Shown here: positions 7,089-7,440 of the stretch, piece by piece | Layout: each line of letters starts with the position of its first letter | Position numbering within the stretch: position 1 is the first letter of the stretch | Assembly: GCA_012511925.1 (NCBI GenBank) | Contig: JAAZFD010000241.1 | Coordinates: 1-7,440 of the forward strand | From: Clostridiales bacterium | GTDB taxonomy: Bacteria; Bacillota; Clostridia; Christensenellales; CAG-138 | DNA length: 7,440 bases | Direction of reading: 5' to 3' | Notes under the pieces: model-generated | The model's input: only the letters and a program-made list of their open reading frames with translations | What the model was told of the DNA's origin: nothing | Databases searched by the model: none | Position numbers and translations under genes: made by a program

Positions 7089-7440
7089 TTATGAAATGCT
7101 TTGCCCTAACGTTGTTGTGTGTATTATCGACTCCGCTACAACCGTTATCAAGCACGTAGCCTCAAAAAAGCCATAATCGGTTATTACATAAGCGGTTGTT
7201 GTACCTACATTTCTTGCTGTAACAACACCGTTGAAGTCTATTGTAGCAACGTCCTTATCCTCAATCCCCCATGTAACCCCTCTGTTTGTTGCGTTCTTGG
7301 GTGTAAAGATTGCAGATAGCTTCATCTTTTCACCGACCTTCAATAAAAGCGAGGATGGGGCTATCGATACTCCCTCAACCGGTACGAACGGCGTGGGCGT
7401 AGGTGAGGGCGTAGGCGTAGGTGTAGCCGTGGGTCTCGGC
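7089..7440 (-). CDS. Secreted/surface protein C-terminus: Pro-Thr linker and Big_2 domain (5' partial)
   Basis: The frame stays open from the stop at 7089 to the window edge, giving 116 visible residues. The real start lies beyond 7440; the TTG at 7341 falls inside the domain and is not a start. Visible residues 3-17 are an alternating Pro-Thr linker. Residues about 21-102 are one bacterial Ig-like group 2 (Big_2) domain: VEGVSIAPSS, LKVGEKMKLSA, FTPKNATNRGVTW, DVATIDFNGVVTARNVGTTTAYV, then ITV. Such domains are found in adhesins and extracellular enzymes of Gram-positive bacteria. A 14-residue polar tail ends the protein, with no LPXTG motif and no membrane helix, so C-terminal sortase anchoring is excluded. 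The enzymatic or binding part must lie upstream. The domain is clear; the role is unknown. Confidence 0.85.
   Translation of the reverse strand, partial: PRPTATPTPTPSPTPTPFVPVEGVSIAPSSLLLKVGEKMKLSAIFTPKNATNRGVTWGIEDKDVATIDFNGVVTARNVGTTTAYVITDYGFFEATCLITVVAESIIHTTTLGQSIS
7389..7433 (-). repeat. Short Pro-Thr-coding hexamer repeat
   Basis: Imperfect 6-bp units (CCTACG/CCCACG on the - strand) encode an alternating Pro-Thr stretch with one Ala and one Ser replacement. This is a flexible, probably extended interdomain linker. The local G+C is much higher than the surroundings, but this follows from Pro and Thr codons and need not mean transfer. Unit number could vary by slippage. Confidence 0.75.

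Noticed and set aside
7341..7343. TTG as start of a short 84-residue protein
   Set aside because: It falls within a Big_2 strand (LLLKVGE); the open frame and homology continue upstream to the window edge.
7389..7433. Hexamer repeat as a CRISPR or regulatory array
   Set aside because: Units are 6 bp with no spacers and encode an in-frame Pro-Thr linker.

Overview
The window looks like a piece of chromosome from a Gram-positive, probably clostridial (Bacillota) bacterium, perhaps an uncultured gut or rumen lineage. This rests on the A+T-rich DNA, strong AGGAGG-type ribosome binding sites, TTG start use, an ECF-type vitamin transporter subunit, an LCP-like cell-wall protein, and surface proteins with GLUG and Big_2 domains. 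Species cannot be named from the sequence alone. No mobile element, CRISPR array, tRNA or rRNA was seen.

Layout, left to right. (1) 25-2025, + strand: a large secreted protein with a type IV prepilin-like N-terminus fused to a GLUG-repeat domain. (2) 2024-2049: a strong hairpin terminator shared with the convergent next gene. (3) 2055-3056, - strand: a membrane-anchored, strongly diverged LytR-CpsA-Psr (LCP) family protein that lacks the usual catalytic Arg/Asp residues. (4) 3057-3165: a divergent intergenic region with a perfect 16-bp palindrome that contains a TATAAT box on both strands. (5) 3166-3936, + strand: a full-length relic of type III pantothenate kinase (coaX). Its start codon is ACG, its P-loop Asp is Tyr and codon 13 is TAA, while the rest of the reading frame is intact. 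(6) 3928-5211, - strand: rmuC, overlapping the end of coaX tail to tail. (7) 5797-6975 then 5294-5794, - strand: a tight two-gene unit of a MalY/PatB-type PLP-dependent enzyme and an ECF transporter S component, separated by 2 nt. (8) 7051-7079: a terminator for (9), the 3' end of a secreted protein on the - strand with a Pro-Thr linker and a C-terminal Big_2 domain, cut by the window edge.

The genes do not form one pathway. Three concern the cell envelope or surface (pilin-GLUG, LCP-like, Big_2), one DNA maintenance (rmuC), and three cofactors or amino acids (coaX relic, S component, PLP enzyme). I see no complete new system. The observations most worth checking are the clustered lesions at the start of coaX, the LCP-like protein without its catalytic residues, and a regular ladder of cysteines in the GLUG repeats of the pilin-like protein.
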